Of a stretch of 64,000 nucleotides of DNA, positions 1-10,893 are shown in pieces (within the stretch, counting starts at the first letter, position 1; every line of letters begins with the position of its first letter). The stretch spans positions 1,156,084-1,220,083 of the forward strand of contig NC_018338.1 of NCBI RefSeq assembly GCF_000234665.1, read 5' to 3'. The notes under the pieces were generated by a model. It did not search any database. It saw only the letters and a program-made list of their open reading frames with translations, and was not told where the DNA came from. Source of the stretch: Leishmania mexicana MHOM/GT/2001/U1103 (taxonomy: Eukaryota; Euglenozoa; Kinetoplastea; Trypanosomatida; Trypanosomatidae). Position numbers and translations under genes: made by a program.

Positions 1-1003
1 CTTACCATCGAATGGCAACTAGCCACTCAAGATGACGAACGTCGCCACAGATGCGCGCCACGTAGACATATACATGCGGCCCTTCGAAGGACTTTGAATT
101 TATCTTTTTCTTCAACGAGTCACTCTACAACGGGCACTGCAGTGAATATATGTAACACAGCCGCCCTTCCCCTACCTCTGCGGCGCGGCGGCTCTGTCAA
201 GGGCACCAGTACACCCAAGCACCGTCTGGCATCGTGCAGGTTACTCTCAGTCGACTGCATGCAGCGCAGGCTCGGTCCAGGATTCCGCTAACCCCGCCGC
301 AGCGCCGCAAAGGAAGAACATCTGTTGGCGGATGCGTGTCACTGTTGCGCTGTCGGCACAACGCCCACTGGGCTGGGCCCAAACGCGATCACAACCGCAC
401 GTCTCTTCGGCGCCGCATCAGTCCAGAACTGCCCGTCGACACTGAGAGTCCGACAGACGTACCCGAGGGTAAGCTACAGGCTTTCGGTTCCCCCACAAAG
501 AGTGTGAGCACTAGACCATGGATATCACACACTGAGGTGGTCAGCGTCATCAAGGGCGACAATGCACACATGGGGAGAGAAGAAAAAGCAAAAAAAAAAA
601 CGCACACACACCTACCAGTACAAAAGCGCAACCGGTGCTGGTACCGAAGCAAGAAAAGGGAAGCAGTAGCCGCGGCGAAGTGCGCACCACTACCGAAACG
701 CGCATATTTGCCTCCCTCCACAAGAGGAGACAACGCGCGCAGCTCGTGCTCCCTGCCGATAATCCACAAAATACAATTGACATCCCTATGAGCACATGCG
801 CCCGCGAGAACGTGGCTCACTGGAGAGCGCGGAACAGCCCCTGCGCTATATGCGAACTGTGTGGAACGGGTGAACGCCTAGAGAGACAACACGTCAATGC
901 GCCAAGACTTCGCTCTCCTTATCCCTCCTCCTCCTCCTCCCTCACGCACGCCGGGTGGGGTGGGCATGGCCGGGGGGCGTGCAGCCAGCAGCTCCGGATT
1001 CGG
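1..1003. other. 3' flank of the E1 gene, no gene seen
   Basis: This stretch lies downstream of the minus-strand E1 gene and should hold its 3' UTR and the spacer to the next gene, which is outside the window. Open frames here are short and show no family resemblance. Bases 200-540 are richer in G+C and less repetitive than the surrounding flank, and could be a decayed SIDER-type retroposon. That is only an impression from composition. There is a poly-A run near 587-600. Confidence 0.5.
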
Positions 1004-4000
1004 CTACTGCTGAATTTCAAGGCACACAGTGGCCGTCTCCACATCCACCTCGTCCACAGTGTCATCTCCGTCGTCGATAGAAACCGTCACGGAAAGGTCG
1101 CAGAACTGGAAGCGGTTCTGCCAAAACGGAGCCGGTAGCGTGCCGCCAGCCTCACTCGCCTTTTGCTGCTCAATCACCTTCATGAGAGACGCATTCGTGT
1201 TTGCGTGGCTCGAGCGGCCGTTCCACAGCATACCCTTGCCGAAACCGATCCCGTCCACCTCGTACGCGTAGTCGACACCATCGGGGAGGGTCTTGTTTAG
1301 CACAGCCTCGAGCGTCGCCGCAAACGCCTTCACCGTGGTCGCCGGCGTGACAGGGATGCGAATCATGTCGTACTTGGTGAACCCCTCCGGCACGCGGATG
1401 ATCTTCTTTTTGTACGTGTAGTCCTGCTCCGGGATGTAGGTGGCCACCACTTTGGTGAGGTTCTTGATGGGCAGATCGCGCTCAAAGAGAACGTAGTTGT
1501 TTGTGCCCACGTCCAGCATACCATTACGCAGCACCGAGACGTCCTTATTCTGCAAGACCTTGAAGAGCTCGATAAGCCCCAGGCCCGTCACGGCGGACGT
1601 TGTAGTCGCGATGGCAGGAATGATTTTTCCGGCGACAAGCTTTACTTTCATCCGATCCTGCGTCGGAATTCCGTAATTCTCGGCGCGCAGGTTGCTTGCC
1701 GCAGCGATAAAGTCGATTTGGAAGTTATCATCGTCATCTTTCTCAAACTCCAGCGCAGCCGCCTTGCTGCCCTTGCACTTGGTTGCCAGAGCGGCAACAT
1801 CCGCCAGTAGCCCTTGCAGCTCGGTCTCGGACTCCTCCATAGAAACTTGCTTGCCCTCCTGCGCATCGGCTGCCAAGTCGTCGTCGAGGTTGTCGACAGA
1901 GCCAGCCACGTACGTCGGCGTCAACAGCTTGTTCGCCTCTGCCTGAATCCACTCGTCCGTACGGTACTCCTGCATCCAGCGGTTCTTCTCATCGTTGAAG
2001 CGCGCCTCATGCTTGGGCGGGTGGACACCGAACATGCACGCATACAGGTTGATCGCCGCCACCAGGAAGTGCTTTGCGTCTGGATTCGTCACAATGTCCG
2101 CGGCCGTCACCTGGAGCGCTGTCGGATACTTGCGGTGACCAGACCAGAAATCCTCGCCGTTTTTCTTCTTGGCGCCGCGCGGGAAGGCCGCCTGCAGATC
2201 GAGAATACGGTCGCGGAACATCTTGAAGAGCTGCTCCCAGCCAAGCGCGACACACCTGTCCATCGTCGGCCCATCGGTAAGAATCGTCAGCGTCCGCTTC
2301 AGCAACTTGAGCGGGCCCAAGTTCTTGTCAATGAGGCTACGCCGCTCGCCAGCGCTTGAGCCACTAGAAACCTCCTGGTGGATGCGCTGGGCAAAAGCGG
2401 CAGGGTCTTCGATGATCTGCTGCGCCGTCTGCATTGGGGACACGAACATATCGTCGAACTGCGCGCGGGCCCACTCTATGCAGTGGTCGTAGATGTACGG
2501 AAAGTTGCGCAGCGTGCACATGGGAATGCCACCTGTCTGATCCGCCGCGCCGCCGTCGGCGTACGACGACGTCCTGCCGGGAACGATAATGTCTACGTTG
2601 CCGCCGGTGCCCATTGTGCCCGCCTCGACGAGCACCTTCTGGAAGCGGACGCACTGCTGGTCGACATAGAGGCGGGCCTCTATGTTGTCCAGCGCGTTGA
2701 CGACGACGTTCAGCGACTGCCAGAAAGTGTCGGGGTAGAGGTGCTCGGTGATTGTGCCAATGAAGTCTTGGCGAGCGTCCACGTTCGCATCGGGATTCAT
2801 CTGGCGCATGCGGGCCGCCGCAGCCGCCGACTTGGACTGCCCGACATTCTCCTCGCGGAAGAGAAACTGCCGGCTGAGGTTTGACACCTCGATGCGGTCG
2901 TTGTCGGTCACGACGAGGGAGCCGCCGGTGCCGCAGGTGATGCCGCACAGTGCGAAGTTCTTGACGTTCTCGCAGCCGAGTGCCCCGCACCCAACCATGA
3001 AGAGGCGCAGGTTCTGCAGCTGTTTCTGGAAGCCCTTGCCAAAGATGGAGATGATGTGATCGTAGCGCGAGTTCATCGGGCGGAACTCTTCACTGCTGTG
3101 GTCGGTCCATTCGGGCCGCACGGCTGCGCAAGAGAGGTGGAACCACTGGTGGATCGGCGAGTACTTACCGGTAATCTTCACAATCTCCTGCGCTACGACG
3201 GCGCCAAAGAAGGAGGCGAGGGGTTGAAGCTCCGCACGAGCGAGGAGCGCTTCCGCCATCACCGCCTTTTCATCCAGGCTTTCGAGGACCAACGGCGCCG
3301 GCGGGGGCGGCGGCGGCACCTTGTACGGGAACTCCGCGTTGCTGGGCGTGCCGGTGGTCCGCTGTTCCGGCGGCGCCGGCATCGCCTTATTCTCCTCCAG
3401 CACCTTCTTGGCTAGCTCAACCACCGCAGCGGCCTGCGTTGCGTTGTGCAGCTCAGGCAGCTTTCCTGCGTGCGCGTCGGCGTAACGCAGCAGCGCATGC
3501 AGCGCCACGTGGGTCAGCGACTCCTCAGAGTTATCCATCATCGGGCTCACTGGGACGAAAGTGCCTGGCGCCGCCAGCGCCTCGCTGAGGGGCCGAAAAG
3601 GGAGCACTTTCACCTCCTTCAGCTCGTGAAGAAACCCCCCTGTCTCATACGAGCTGTACCCCTGCGCCTCGAACGCCGGGTACACACGGACCGAATCGCG
3701 CGGGTCGGAGGGGCAGACGACGCCGTCATACACCTGACCATTCACGGAGGCGCCGTCCGGTTTCAGGAGCCCCTGTACCTCGCTCAGCTTGATCTGTGTA
3801 AAGTCGCGCAAGGCCCCGGGCGTCTGCCCCTCTGGTGTCTCGTAGCGGATGCGTGTGTACATCTCGCCCGTCTTGTCACGCAGCGTCACCACTTCCGTGA
3901 TCACCTTCTGTAGCATGGGGCGTCCATCAACGTCCTTGACGACGAAGGAAGGGCCGTGGTCCGCGAACACGGAGCCCATCGTGCCCATTTGAAGTGCCAG

Positions 4001-4468
4001 CACAAATGAGATGCTCGGCGTGTGATTGCGGCAGAAAGTGTTCCATTCGCTCAGCGTTGTCAGGCTGAGATCCGGCGCGGCGGCCGTGAAGACGAGGGCG
4101 ACGTTGTCCGCGACGGTGGCCGTCGTCAGCTCTGCAAGCGCCCGAACGCGTGTGTTCGGGTTCAGCTCCGAAATATAGGCGGCAGACAGCTCCGCCATCG
4201 TCTTGCCCGATGCCATGGACTGCGACGTGACGGCAAAATTCACGCCCATGTCCTGAACCGTCGGCTTGCGAGGGTCATAGAGGCGGATGGTGTGAATGCC
4301 AGCGAGTGCCAGGTTCTTCGCGATCTCGATCCCAACGCCACCGCAGCCCACAATAATAACCTTGAAGGAGATCAGCTTTGTCATGGTCTCGAGGCCATAG
4401 GTGCCGATGGTGCGGCTCTGCTTGTCCAGATACTTCTGGTCGATCAACACTTCCTTCTCAGCCTCCAT
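1004..4468 (-). CDS. UBA1: Ubiquitin-activating enzyme E1
   Basis: E1 adenylates the C-terminus of ubiquitin with ATP, holds it as a thioester and passes it to E2 enzymes, at the head of the ubiquitin pathway in cytosol and nucleus. The protein has 1154 residues, slightly longer than the usual 1020-1060. The inactive adenylation half has GCGGVG at residues 41-46. The active half has VGCGALGCENVKNFALCG near residue 493, followed by the NLSRQFLFR segment typical of E1. The catalytic cysteine is in PMCTLRNFP, near residue 650. The last hundred or so residues match the ubiquitin-fold domain that recruits E2. The ATG at 4468 (MEAEKEVLIDQKYLDKQSRT) is chosen because residues upstream in the same frame are low complexity and the E1 alignment begins here. 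Trypanosomatids are reported to carry two E1 genes, and which one this is cannot be told from sequence alone. Family assignment is secure. Confidence 0.96.
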   Translation of the reverse strand: MEAEKEVLIDQKYLDKQSRTIGTYGLETMTKLISFKVIIVGCGGVGIEIAKNLALAGIHTIRLYDPRKPTVQDMGVNFAVTSQSMASGKTMAELSAAYISELNPNTRVRALAELTTATVADNVALVFTAAAPDLSLTTLSEWNTFCRNHTPSISFVLALQMGTMGSVFADHGPSFVVKDVDGRPMLQKVITEVVTLRDKTGEMYTRIRYETPEGQTPGALRDFTQIKLSEVQGLLKPDGASVNGQVYDGVVCPSDPRDSVRVYPAFEAQGYSSYETGGFLHELKEVKVLPFRPLSEALAAPGTFVPVSPMMDNSEESLTHVALHALLRYADAHAGKLPELHNATQAAAVVELAKKVLEENKAMPAPPEQRTTGTPSNAEFPYKVPPPPPPAPLVLESLDEKAVMAEALLARAELQPLASFFGAVVAQEIVKITGKYSPIHQWFHLSCAAVRPEWTDHSSEEFRPMNSRYDHIISIFGKGFQKQLQNLRLFMVGCGALGCENVKNFALCGITCGTGGSLVVTDNDRIEVSNLSRQFLFREENVGQSKSAAAAARMRQMNPDANVDARQDFIGTITEHLYPDTFWQSLNVVVNALDNIEARLYVDQQCVRFQKVLVEAGTMGTGGNVDIIVPGRTSSYADGGAADQTGGIPMCTLRNFPYIYDHCIEWARAQFDDMFVSPMQTAQQIIEDPAAFAQRIHQEVSSGSSAGERRSLIDKNLGPLKLLKRTLTILTDGPTMDRCVALGWEQLFKMFRDRILDLQAAFPRGAKKKNGEDFWSGHRKYPTALQVTAADIVTNPDAKHFLVAAINLYACMFGVHPPKHEARFNDEKNRWMQEYRTDEWIQAEANKLLTPTYVAGSVDNLDDDLAADAQEGKQVSMEESETELQGLLADVAALATKCKGSKAAALEFEKDDDDNFQIDFIAAASNLRAENYGIPTQDRMKVKLVAGKIIPAIATTTSAVTGLGLIELFKVLQNKDVSVLRNGMLDVGTNNYVLFERDLPIKNLTKVVATYIPEQDYTYKKKIIRVPEGFTKYDMIRIPVTPATTVKAFAATLEAVLNKTLPDGVDYAYEVDGIGFGKGMLWNGRSSHANTNASLMKVIEQQKASEAGGTLPAPFWQNRFQFCDLSVTVSIDDGDDTVDEVDVETATVCLEIQQ

Positions 4469-6300
4469 GTTTTTGTGCTTTGCGCTGTGTTTCGGTAGTT
4501 TGAAGCTATGTTTTCGTGTCTGCAGGCAGGAAGTTATAGGTGATGCGTGTCCTTGATGCGCACGTGACACAGGCGAGAGACAAGAAAAACAAAAAGAGAG
4601 AGGAGGGGGAGGGGGGCAGCGAGTGCCGCTCGCGTCACGCAAACAACACGTACGTTCTGCGTGCGTCGTTTTCCTCCCGCGCTATCGCTGACGACCCGTG
4701 ACTTGACGACCAGTCCCAACTAACAAGAAGACGTAGAGAAGGTGTGGCAGGCGGGTACGAGATGAAAAGGAAAAGGAAAACTGGAATAGAACGCCGGCGG
4801 GAAAAGGCGTAGAAGCACACAGCACACCGTACAACGTGAGTGCGCAGCCGAGTACGCCGAAACAGCAACAACTCAGGGTACGTCGTGCGGGCTCCGCAGA
4901 GAAACCTGGTGTGAAGTAGACACGTAGAGAGAAGAAAGACGCGCGGTATCCGTGTGCAGTTTGAGCTGGGGGATCGTCGGGTAGAGCGGAGAAGTGATGG
5001 TACGATCACAGGCTAGCACGAAAGCTCCGTTTTCTTCTTCCGTCCGAGGGAACGTAAGGTGGCGACTACCAAACTAAAACGACCAGGGCAAGTGCGGACC
5101 ACGTGTCTGTGAACAAGTTGGCACCGACGATTGGTGTAACAGCGAGAATGTCTGTATGTTCGAGGGAAATGGGGTGGTGGTGGTGACAGTCGTGCGTGCG
5201 CGTGTTTAGTGCGCGCCGTGCTAAGTGTGGAGAGGAACAAGACCCAACGAAAAAAACTAAGAAAAGGGTTCACAGTGACATACTCCAGTAGACGCGCAGC
5301 AATCCAACAAAAAACGAAAACAGGAGAGGGCGGATGACGATGTACAAACTTGGAGACGATGGAACAAGATCATCAGCCTAGGAGAATCCCCCGTGTCTAC
5401 ACAAAAATGGGTTGTGTTGCATGGGTGCTCCACAGGAGCCAGCTCCCCCAGAGTGAAATTTCACCTGGAAAGGCAAAAACAAACACGTGCTCTGCCTGGT
5501 CTTCTGGACATTTTAGACTTCTTTGTAGACGAAAACACGCAGCTGCTCAGAGAGATCCCTCATGATCAACGGAGTGGTGTTGTGTTATCGAGTGGGAGAG
5601 CGAGGTCGGACGCCAGTGGGGCGCATGCGCCTGCTTGCCTCTTGTCGCGTGCATGCTCAATGTGCCCTCCGTTTTCGCTTGACGATGCATGTGCGTCCGT
5701 GGTGTGTCTTTCTTTCGCTTCTTTCGGCTTCGTTTCACGCGTAAGATGGAGCCCACCCACCCGCCCCCAACTCCTCCCCCACCTCCGACTCCACGGCGGA
5801 CGCCTGCGTTGTCTGCCTCCAGAATTTTTTTTTCCTGTGTGTCACACACGCGCACCTCTGTTAGGCGAAGAATGAAGGGCGAGCGGGGGGGAGTCGCACA
5901 TGCAATGGCGCACTTTCCCGCAAGCCACCGACAGTACACCGTAACTGCACGACCAACGCCCACTATATTGTACACAACAAGGAGGAGAGAAGAACCGCGA
6001 TGTGAGAGACACTTTTACACCCCCGCTCTCATAAAGACGCACAGCCACATAGAAAAGTGCTCGCGGCGAAGACGCATCATCAACCGACGTCAAGGCCACC
6101 TTGCACCGACACGTGGTCAGCGTGGGGGCAGTGGTGTGTGGACTATGTTACCAGAAAAAAGAAGCGTAGTCACTGCTTGGACCGACCCGGGCAATGACGG
6201 AGAACCAACACCTGCAGAGAAGCTTCGTGGTCGGCACCGCTCCCTCACTCCGTCCTCCCCTTCCCCCCTCCCTCCACCCCGCCAACACACACAACGCGAT
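4469..6300. other. Intergenic region between E1 and the lipocalin-like gene
   Basis: This should contain the E1 5' UTR and the 3' UTR of the gene at 6301-8769. Apart from the pyrimidine tract near the E1 start, it holds pyrimidine-rich and C-rich runs on the plus strand around 5750-5800. No open frame resembles a protein, and no RNA gene was recognised. Confidence 0.5.
4582..4616 (-). promoter_or_regulatory. Polypyrimidine tract, likely trans-splicing signal for E1
   Basis: On the minus strand this 35-base run is almost pure pyrimidine and lies 114-148 bases upstream of the E1 ATG. The first AG downstream on the minus strand is at 4553-4552, which would give an 83-base 5' UTR. The arrangement matches the trans-splicing signals of trypanosomatids; the exact acceptor is inferred. 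Confidence 0.45.
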
Positions 6301-8769
6301 CTATTTCTTGGCCGATGTTGGAGACCCAGGGGGTAGCTGTATCTTAAAGTGCCGCTTGCACGAAGCCACAGGCTTCGACGTCGTCGGGTTCGTGAAGTAG
6401 AATATGTTCTGTACCATTGTCTTGTCACCGTCCTGGAACTGGTACCAGACGCGCTCGATTCCCTCTTGCACCTCCGTCTCCACATACAGCTCGCGCCCTC
6501 CTGACAAGATGCACGAGCGCGACTTCACCCAGCCGCGCGAGACACTCTCCCATGCCCACTCCGTCCCGTCGAGTGCGATGACAAAGTGCCGCCGCTCGAG
6601 CATGGTCACCTCGTCAATCACGATCTTGTTCTCGTGGTTCACGTGGACAACCCAGGTCGGCACCGTCTTGCTGTTCACGCTGCGCAGCAAGACGTTGACG
6701 CCCTGCTCGAGCAAGACGGCGTTCATGCTGCCCTCCGTCTCATCCGGGTCCATGATCCAGGTGCCGTCCATGAGCGCCTTAATCTGTGCCACCTCCAGCA
6801 TGGAGGGCGGTTGCAGTAGTACAGAGCGCGCCGGCAGCGAGAAGACGCAGCTGTCGATCACGTCGGAGTTGAACAGGTAGGACACCGGCACCGCGATATC
6901 CAAGGCCTGGGCCCGCTTCTGGATCCAGGTGGCACACTTAGCGTGAGTCACGTCACAAAGCTCCTGCATGATAAAAGCGCGAAGAGTCAGGGTCCGGTAG
7001 TTGATCGCGCTAGCGCCGTAAAAAGTCATCCATCGGTTGTAGCACCAGTGCAACGCCTTCTTCACCTCCTCCACCTCCTGAGGGTGATGAAAGATGTAGC
7101 CGTACGTGCCCAAGAGCGCCGCCAACACCACCTGTTGAGAGGGCGTCAAGTCGAACTGCTGCATCTTGAGGGCCACCTTGAGTCCAGCTAGCGCGACCAA
7201 GCCGGGTCCTTCGGCGATTGCCTCCCACGACCCCGCCGCCGCCACCTCTGCCCGTTTCATCGCAGCAGAGCCCAGCCCATGCAGCATGCCGAACACATCT
7301 TTTTCCATGTGTAGCTTGCCGCGTCCGCGGCTCGTCACGAAGCCGTCCCCCCTCACCTCTGTGACGTTGCCGTCGGCCATGATCAGTTTGCCTATCACAG
7401 TCACGGTACCCTCCCACTCGCTGGGCTGGGCAAGGCACGTGATCATCTCCTGATTCGGCAGCGTTGCCGCTAGCCGTAGCTCTACCCGACAGCCGTCGCT
7501 CGTCGGGCACTCGACACGCCACCGCGTCGGGTACACGACTCCCGTTTCGGTGCTCATATAGGACTCGTCCGTCTCGTCGGTCATGACGACGCCGCTGTTG
7601 TGCTGGAAGGCCTCCTTGCTCGCCGCGGAATGCACGGTGGCGTAGCACTTCTTGACGGCACCCGTCTCCGCTGACATAACACGAGTAATGCTGAAACACT
7701 GCGTCATCTTGTCGTGTAGGCGAATGAGGCAGTGGTCGTGCACCATGTGCTCCGTCTCCTCAGCCATACGGCGGCGGCGGAGGTCCCGCACGAAGCGTGC
7801 CTCTTCTACGCTGCGAGGCACCACGCCACCGAAGCTGTGCTCCACCCAAACGCTGCCTCGATTCACCTCCAATTCGCGCGCCAGCTCGAGATTGTCGGTG
7901 GCGCGTGTCACCCGGAGCGAGCCACCTAGCAGTCGAGTGTGGTGAAGAGAGTAGGAGAACTCGTCGTCCTCCCAGTTGCCGGTGGAGACGATGCCACGCG
8001 TGCCACCGAGAGCTGGCGGAATACTGCGAGGCATGAACGTCAGATCCACAACGGCGCGCACCTCCTTTGACAAGTCGCCCTCCTCGTGCTCGTTGCTTAC
8101 CCCCTCGAGGTGGAGGGTGTATGTCGGAACAAGCGGCTGATGCACACGATTCACGGCGGGCGCGGCTGCTTTCAGTGTGTTCTTGCCGAACTGGACGTCG
8201 AGCTCCGTCAGTCGTGTCGAAGCAGCCTCGTCCAGCAGCTGATCTGGCAATACCAGGCGCTCGTTATTAAACTGCTCCAGCATCGCCTGAAGCATCGCAG
8301 GCTGATTTTGTATCGTTTTCTTGGCAACCATCATCGAGAAGAGCGCTGGTGCACGGTCATCCGCGGCGCAGAAGCGGTAGTACTTTTTCTTCTCGTGGTC
8401 CGTGATGGACCAGTTCACCACGCACGCGTGTGTCAGCAAAGAGTCTTCCTTTGGCGGGTCAACATCACTGACGACGGCCACGGAGTGGAAGGTGGCGCAG
8501 AGAGCAAAGCGATTGTGCGCACCGAAGCGACTGCGCAACGTCCAACGCTCCGTTTGGCAGTGCTCGTGTGCTCGGTCGTGGTCAAACAGTATCGACCACA
8601 GAGCGTTTGCCGACACCGATGGGCCTTTCCCGCCGTCATTGTCGACGCTCAATTGCGGCCAAGAGTTCTGCAGACGCTCCTTCAACGATTTCTCCTCCGC
8701 GGACTCGTCCTCTAAACGCTGCCGCTGCACAGGCGGCTCAACGGCAATCTCGGCAGTCGGAAAGTGCAT
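6301..8769 (-). CDS. AttH/CrtC-type lipocalin-like protein with a C-terminal extension
   Basis: The 822-residue protein is not one I know by name, but residues about 65-480 follow the two-barrel pattern of the AttH/carotenoid 1,2-hydratase (CrtC) family. The first part has TERW, RFALCATFH and HACVVNWSITD, then WEDDEFSYSLHHTRLLGGSL and the RGSVWVEHSFGG turn, where the family often has a G-x-W-x-D/E-H-x-W/F-G box. The second barrel contains GVVYPTRWRVECP (about 410-422) and WEGTVTVIGK (about 450). The final 150 residues (LMDGTWIMD onward, about 665-810) look like another small beta barrel, after a helical linker. No signal peptide or membrane segment is evident. The start is the first ATG of the frame. 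Trypanosomatids make no carotenoids, so a hydratase role is unlikely; binding of a hydrophobic ligand is a guess. Family call is by eye. Confidence 0.65.
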   Translation of the reverse strand: MHFPTAEIAVEPPVQRQRLEDESAEEKSLKERLQNSWPQLSVDNDGGKGPSVSANALWSILFDHDRAHEHCQTERWTLRSRFGAHNRFALCATFHSVAVVSDVDPPKEDSLLTHACVVNWSITDHEKKKYYRFCAADDRAPALFSMMVAKKTIQNQPAMLQAMLEQFNNERLVLPDQLLDEAASTRLTELDVQFGKNTLKAAAPAVNRVHQPLVPTYTLHLEGVSNEHEEGDLSKEVRAVVDLTFMPRSIPPALGGTRGIVSTGNWEDDEFSYSLHHTRLLGGSLRVTRATDNLELARELEVNRGSVWVEHSFGGVVPRSVEEARFVRDLRRRRMAEETEHMVHDHCLIRLHDKMTQCFSITRVMSAETGAVKKCYATVHSAASKEAFQHNSGVVMTDETDESYMSTETGVVYPTRWRVECPTSDGCRVELRLAATLPNQEMITCLAQPSEWEGTVTVIGKLIMADGNVTEVRGDGFVTSRGRGKLHMEKDVFGMLHGLGSAAMKRAEVAAAGSWEAIAEGPGLVALAGLKVALKMQQFDLTPSQQVVLAALLGTYGYIFHHPQEVEEVKKALHWCYNRWMTFYGASAINYRTLTLRAFIMQELCDVTHAKCATWIQKRAQALDIAVPVSYLFNSDVIDSCVFSLPARSVLLQPPSMLEVAQIKALMDGTWIMDPDETEGSMNAVLLEQGVNVLLRSVNSKTVPTWVVHVNHENKIVIDEVTMLERRHFVIALDGTEWAWESVSRGWVKSRSCILSGGRELYVETEVQEGIERVWYQFQDGDKTMVQNIFYFTNPTTSKPVASCKRHFKIQLPPGSPTSAKK

Positions 8770-10893
8770 TATACCTTCGGTGGTGCGCCGAGATCTCGTG
8801 TCAGCAACTTGTGCCTACTCACTTGTCTTGGTTGAAATTGTACCCTTCTTTCACGCCCGAAACGAGCAACTAACAATACCTTCGTATGCCATGTCCACAA
8901 GATGGATCACGAAGGCCCTGCGCCAGTCTCTGAGAGGTTCTGCGCTCACAGGACGCACGCCGGCACGGCCTCTTTCGTCGCTTCAGCGCGTGCGTCTTCC
9001 TTTATCTGTATACCTCTGCTAGGCAACACCGAAGATCAAGACGATGTTTAAGTACCGTGGGGGAGGGCCACAAAGCAAGAGGGTCGGTGGCTCACGGGTG
9101 GCGAGGGGTGAATCATGCAAAGAAGAGGTTGTCTTATCTTCTTAGCACACGCAGGAGCGTGCGCGAATTGTGTGAATGGGCGATATCGGGGAGCGGTTTG
9201 GGGGGAGAGGAAAAATAGGGGGAAGCGAGTTGGAGAAAGAAAAGTGTAAGCGAGCTAATAACGGTGGCTTCCCTTTCTTTTTGCTTGATCGCTCCTTCTA
9301 GCAGGCCAGTTTCCTTCTGATTGTTGTCTGCTCCTGCGGTTGTTGGCTTGGTCGTTGTGCACAAAGTGCGCAGGCAAGTGCAGTGCACGCGATGAATAAT
9401 GTTCGCCGTTATTCTTCACCTACCCTCCGCCTGCGATGGTGTGCCTGTTCGTTGCCGTTCACCGTTTGTGTGGTGCAGGCGAAACGAGAAGCAGCACACA
9501 CACACACACTCACACGCGCGCGAAAACACCTGAGCAGCGATGACGCTCCAAAAAAAAAGAGGTCAAAGGAAAGTGGAGCGAAGACAGTGGTGGGGCCAGT
9601 GATGTGAGTAAATCCGTCAACACAGTAGTGAAGCACGCTCCTGCAGAGGCCAGAGTTGAGGCCATATCAACGCCAGGTCACAGCGCACTTGCCGGGGCGT
9701 GGTATCGCCATCTTGGAAAGCAGCTTTGGCTGGTACGCTCGACACCCGTTCCCTACCTTGGCGCGGGTGGGGCCTCTTCGCGCTCGACCGAAGGAGATAA
9801 GGGAAATTCTCCTCACAGTAGCTGGCGTGAATCGCAGACGCGTGCGTTCACTAGGCTACTCCACAGAAGCCGTGTTCTTCCCGCCATTGTTGCCAAATCG
9901 CCCACCTAGGGAGATTGTGCTTTGTCTCCATCTTGCCCTCGAGCAAGGCATCCACTACCTGCCTCTTATCCCTCTACCCCTCTCCAATCCTTATCGTCTC
10001 GGGCCTATGGGTTCTGTATATATATATATACATATGTGCCCCCGCCAGAATTGGCATGGTCACCGGCAAAGACACACAAGCATACACGCATACTCCTCCC
10101 CGTCTTCGGCACCGCCTTTCTCGCCCTCTGTCGCTTGCGACGACACCTCAGTGCCATCGTGTGGGAGCGAGAAACACTTCACACGAGAAGAGCGAGCAAA
10201 GAAGAAGCAGCCAGTGCAGAGAAAAAAAAATGATGACGGAAAGGTGGTGGTGGTGGTGGAGGGGAGGATGAGGGAGGATGACATTTGGCAAGCCAAGTAG
10301 CGCTCTTGTTGTACTTCATTAATCAGACGATCCGTTTGGGCTTTTTGGAGAGAGGGAGGCAGACACTCCACCGCTGCAGGAAAGTACACGAAGACACAAC
10401 GTGGCGGGGCAAAACAAAAAAAAAAGAAAAAAGAGGAGACATGATTTTGGGGGTACAGCAACACAGCGCAGAACGTCCACGAGGATGCACGGCCTTCCCA
10501 ACCAGCATCCCTCACTCTTTTTCGCCCTCCATCAAACTGCCGTTTCGCCCATGAACAGAATCCAACATACACAAACACAAATGCTCGCGCGTGAAGAAAA
10601 AACAACGACACAAGCTGCAACAACAGCGGATGTAATCACCCTCGTCAGTCCACGCACAGAGTGCCCCACCCACACAGTCCCACCTCCACCTCCATTATCT
10701 GTTGCTGTTATCTGTCTCTTCACACCAAAACACGAATCAAGTTTCCAAGAAAACCAGACACACGGAGGTAAGAGGTGGTGGGTGGGAGTGGAGCACGACA
10801 GCACCCGAGTGAACGAAAAACAATGCGAGGCGTTTGCGCATGAGACGAAATGAGCGTGAAAGACAAAGAGCAAATGGTTGCGTCGTTGCGGAC

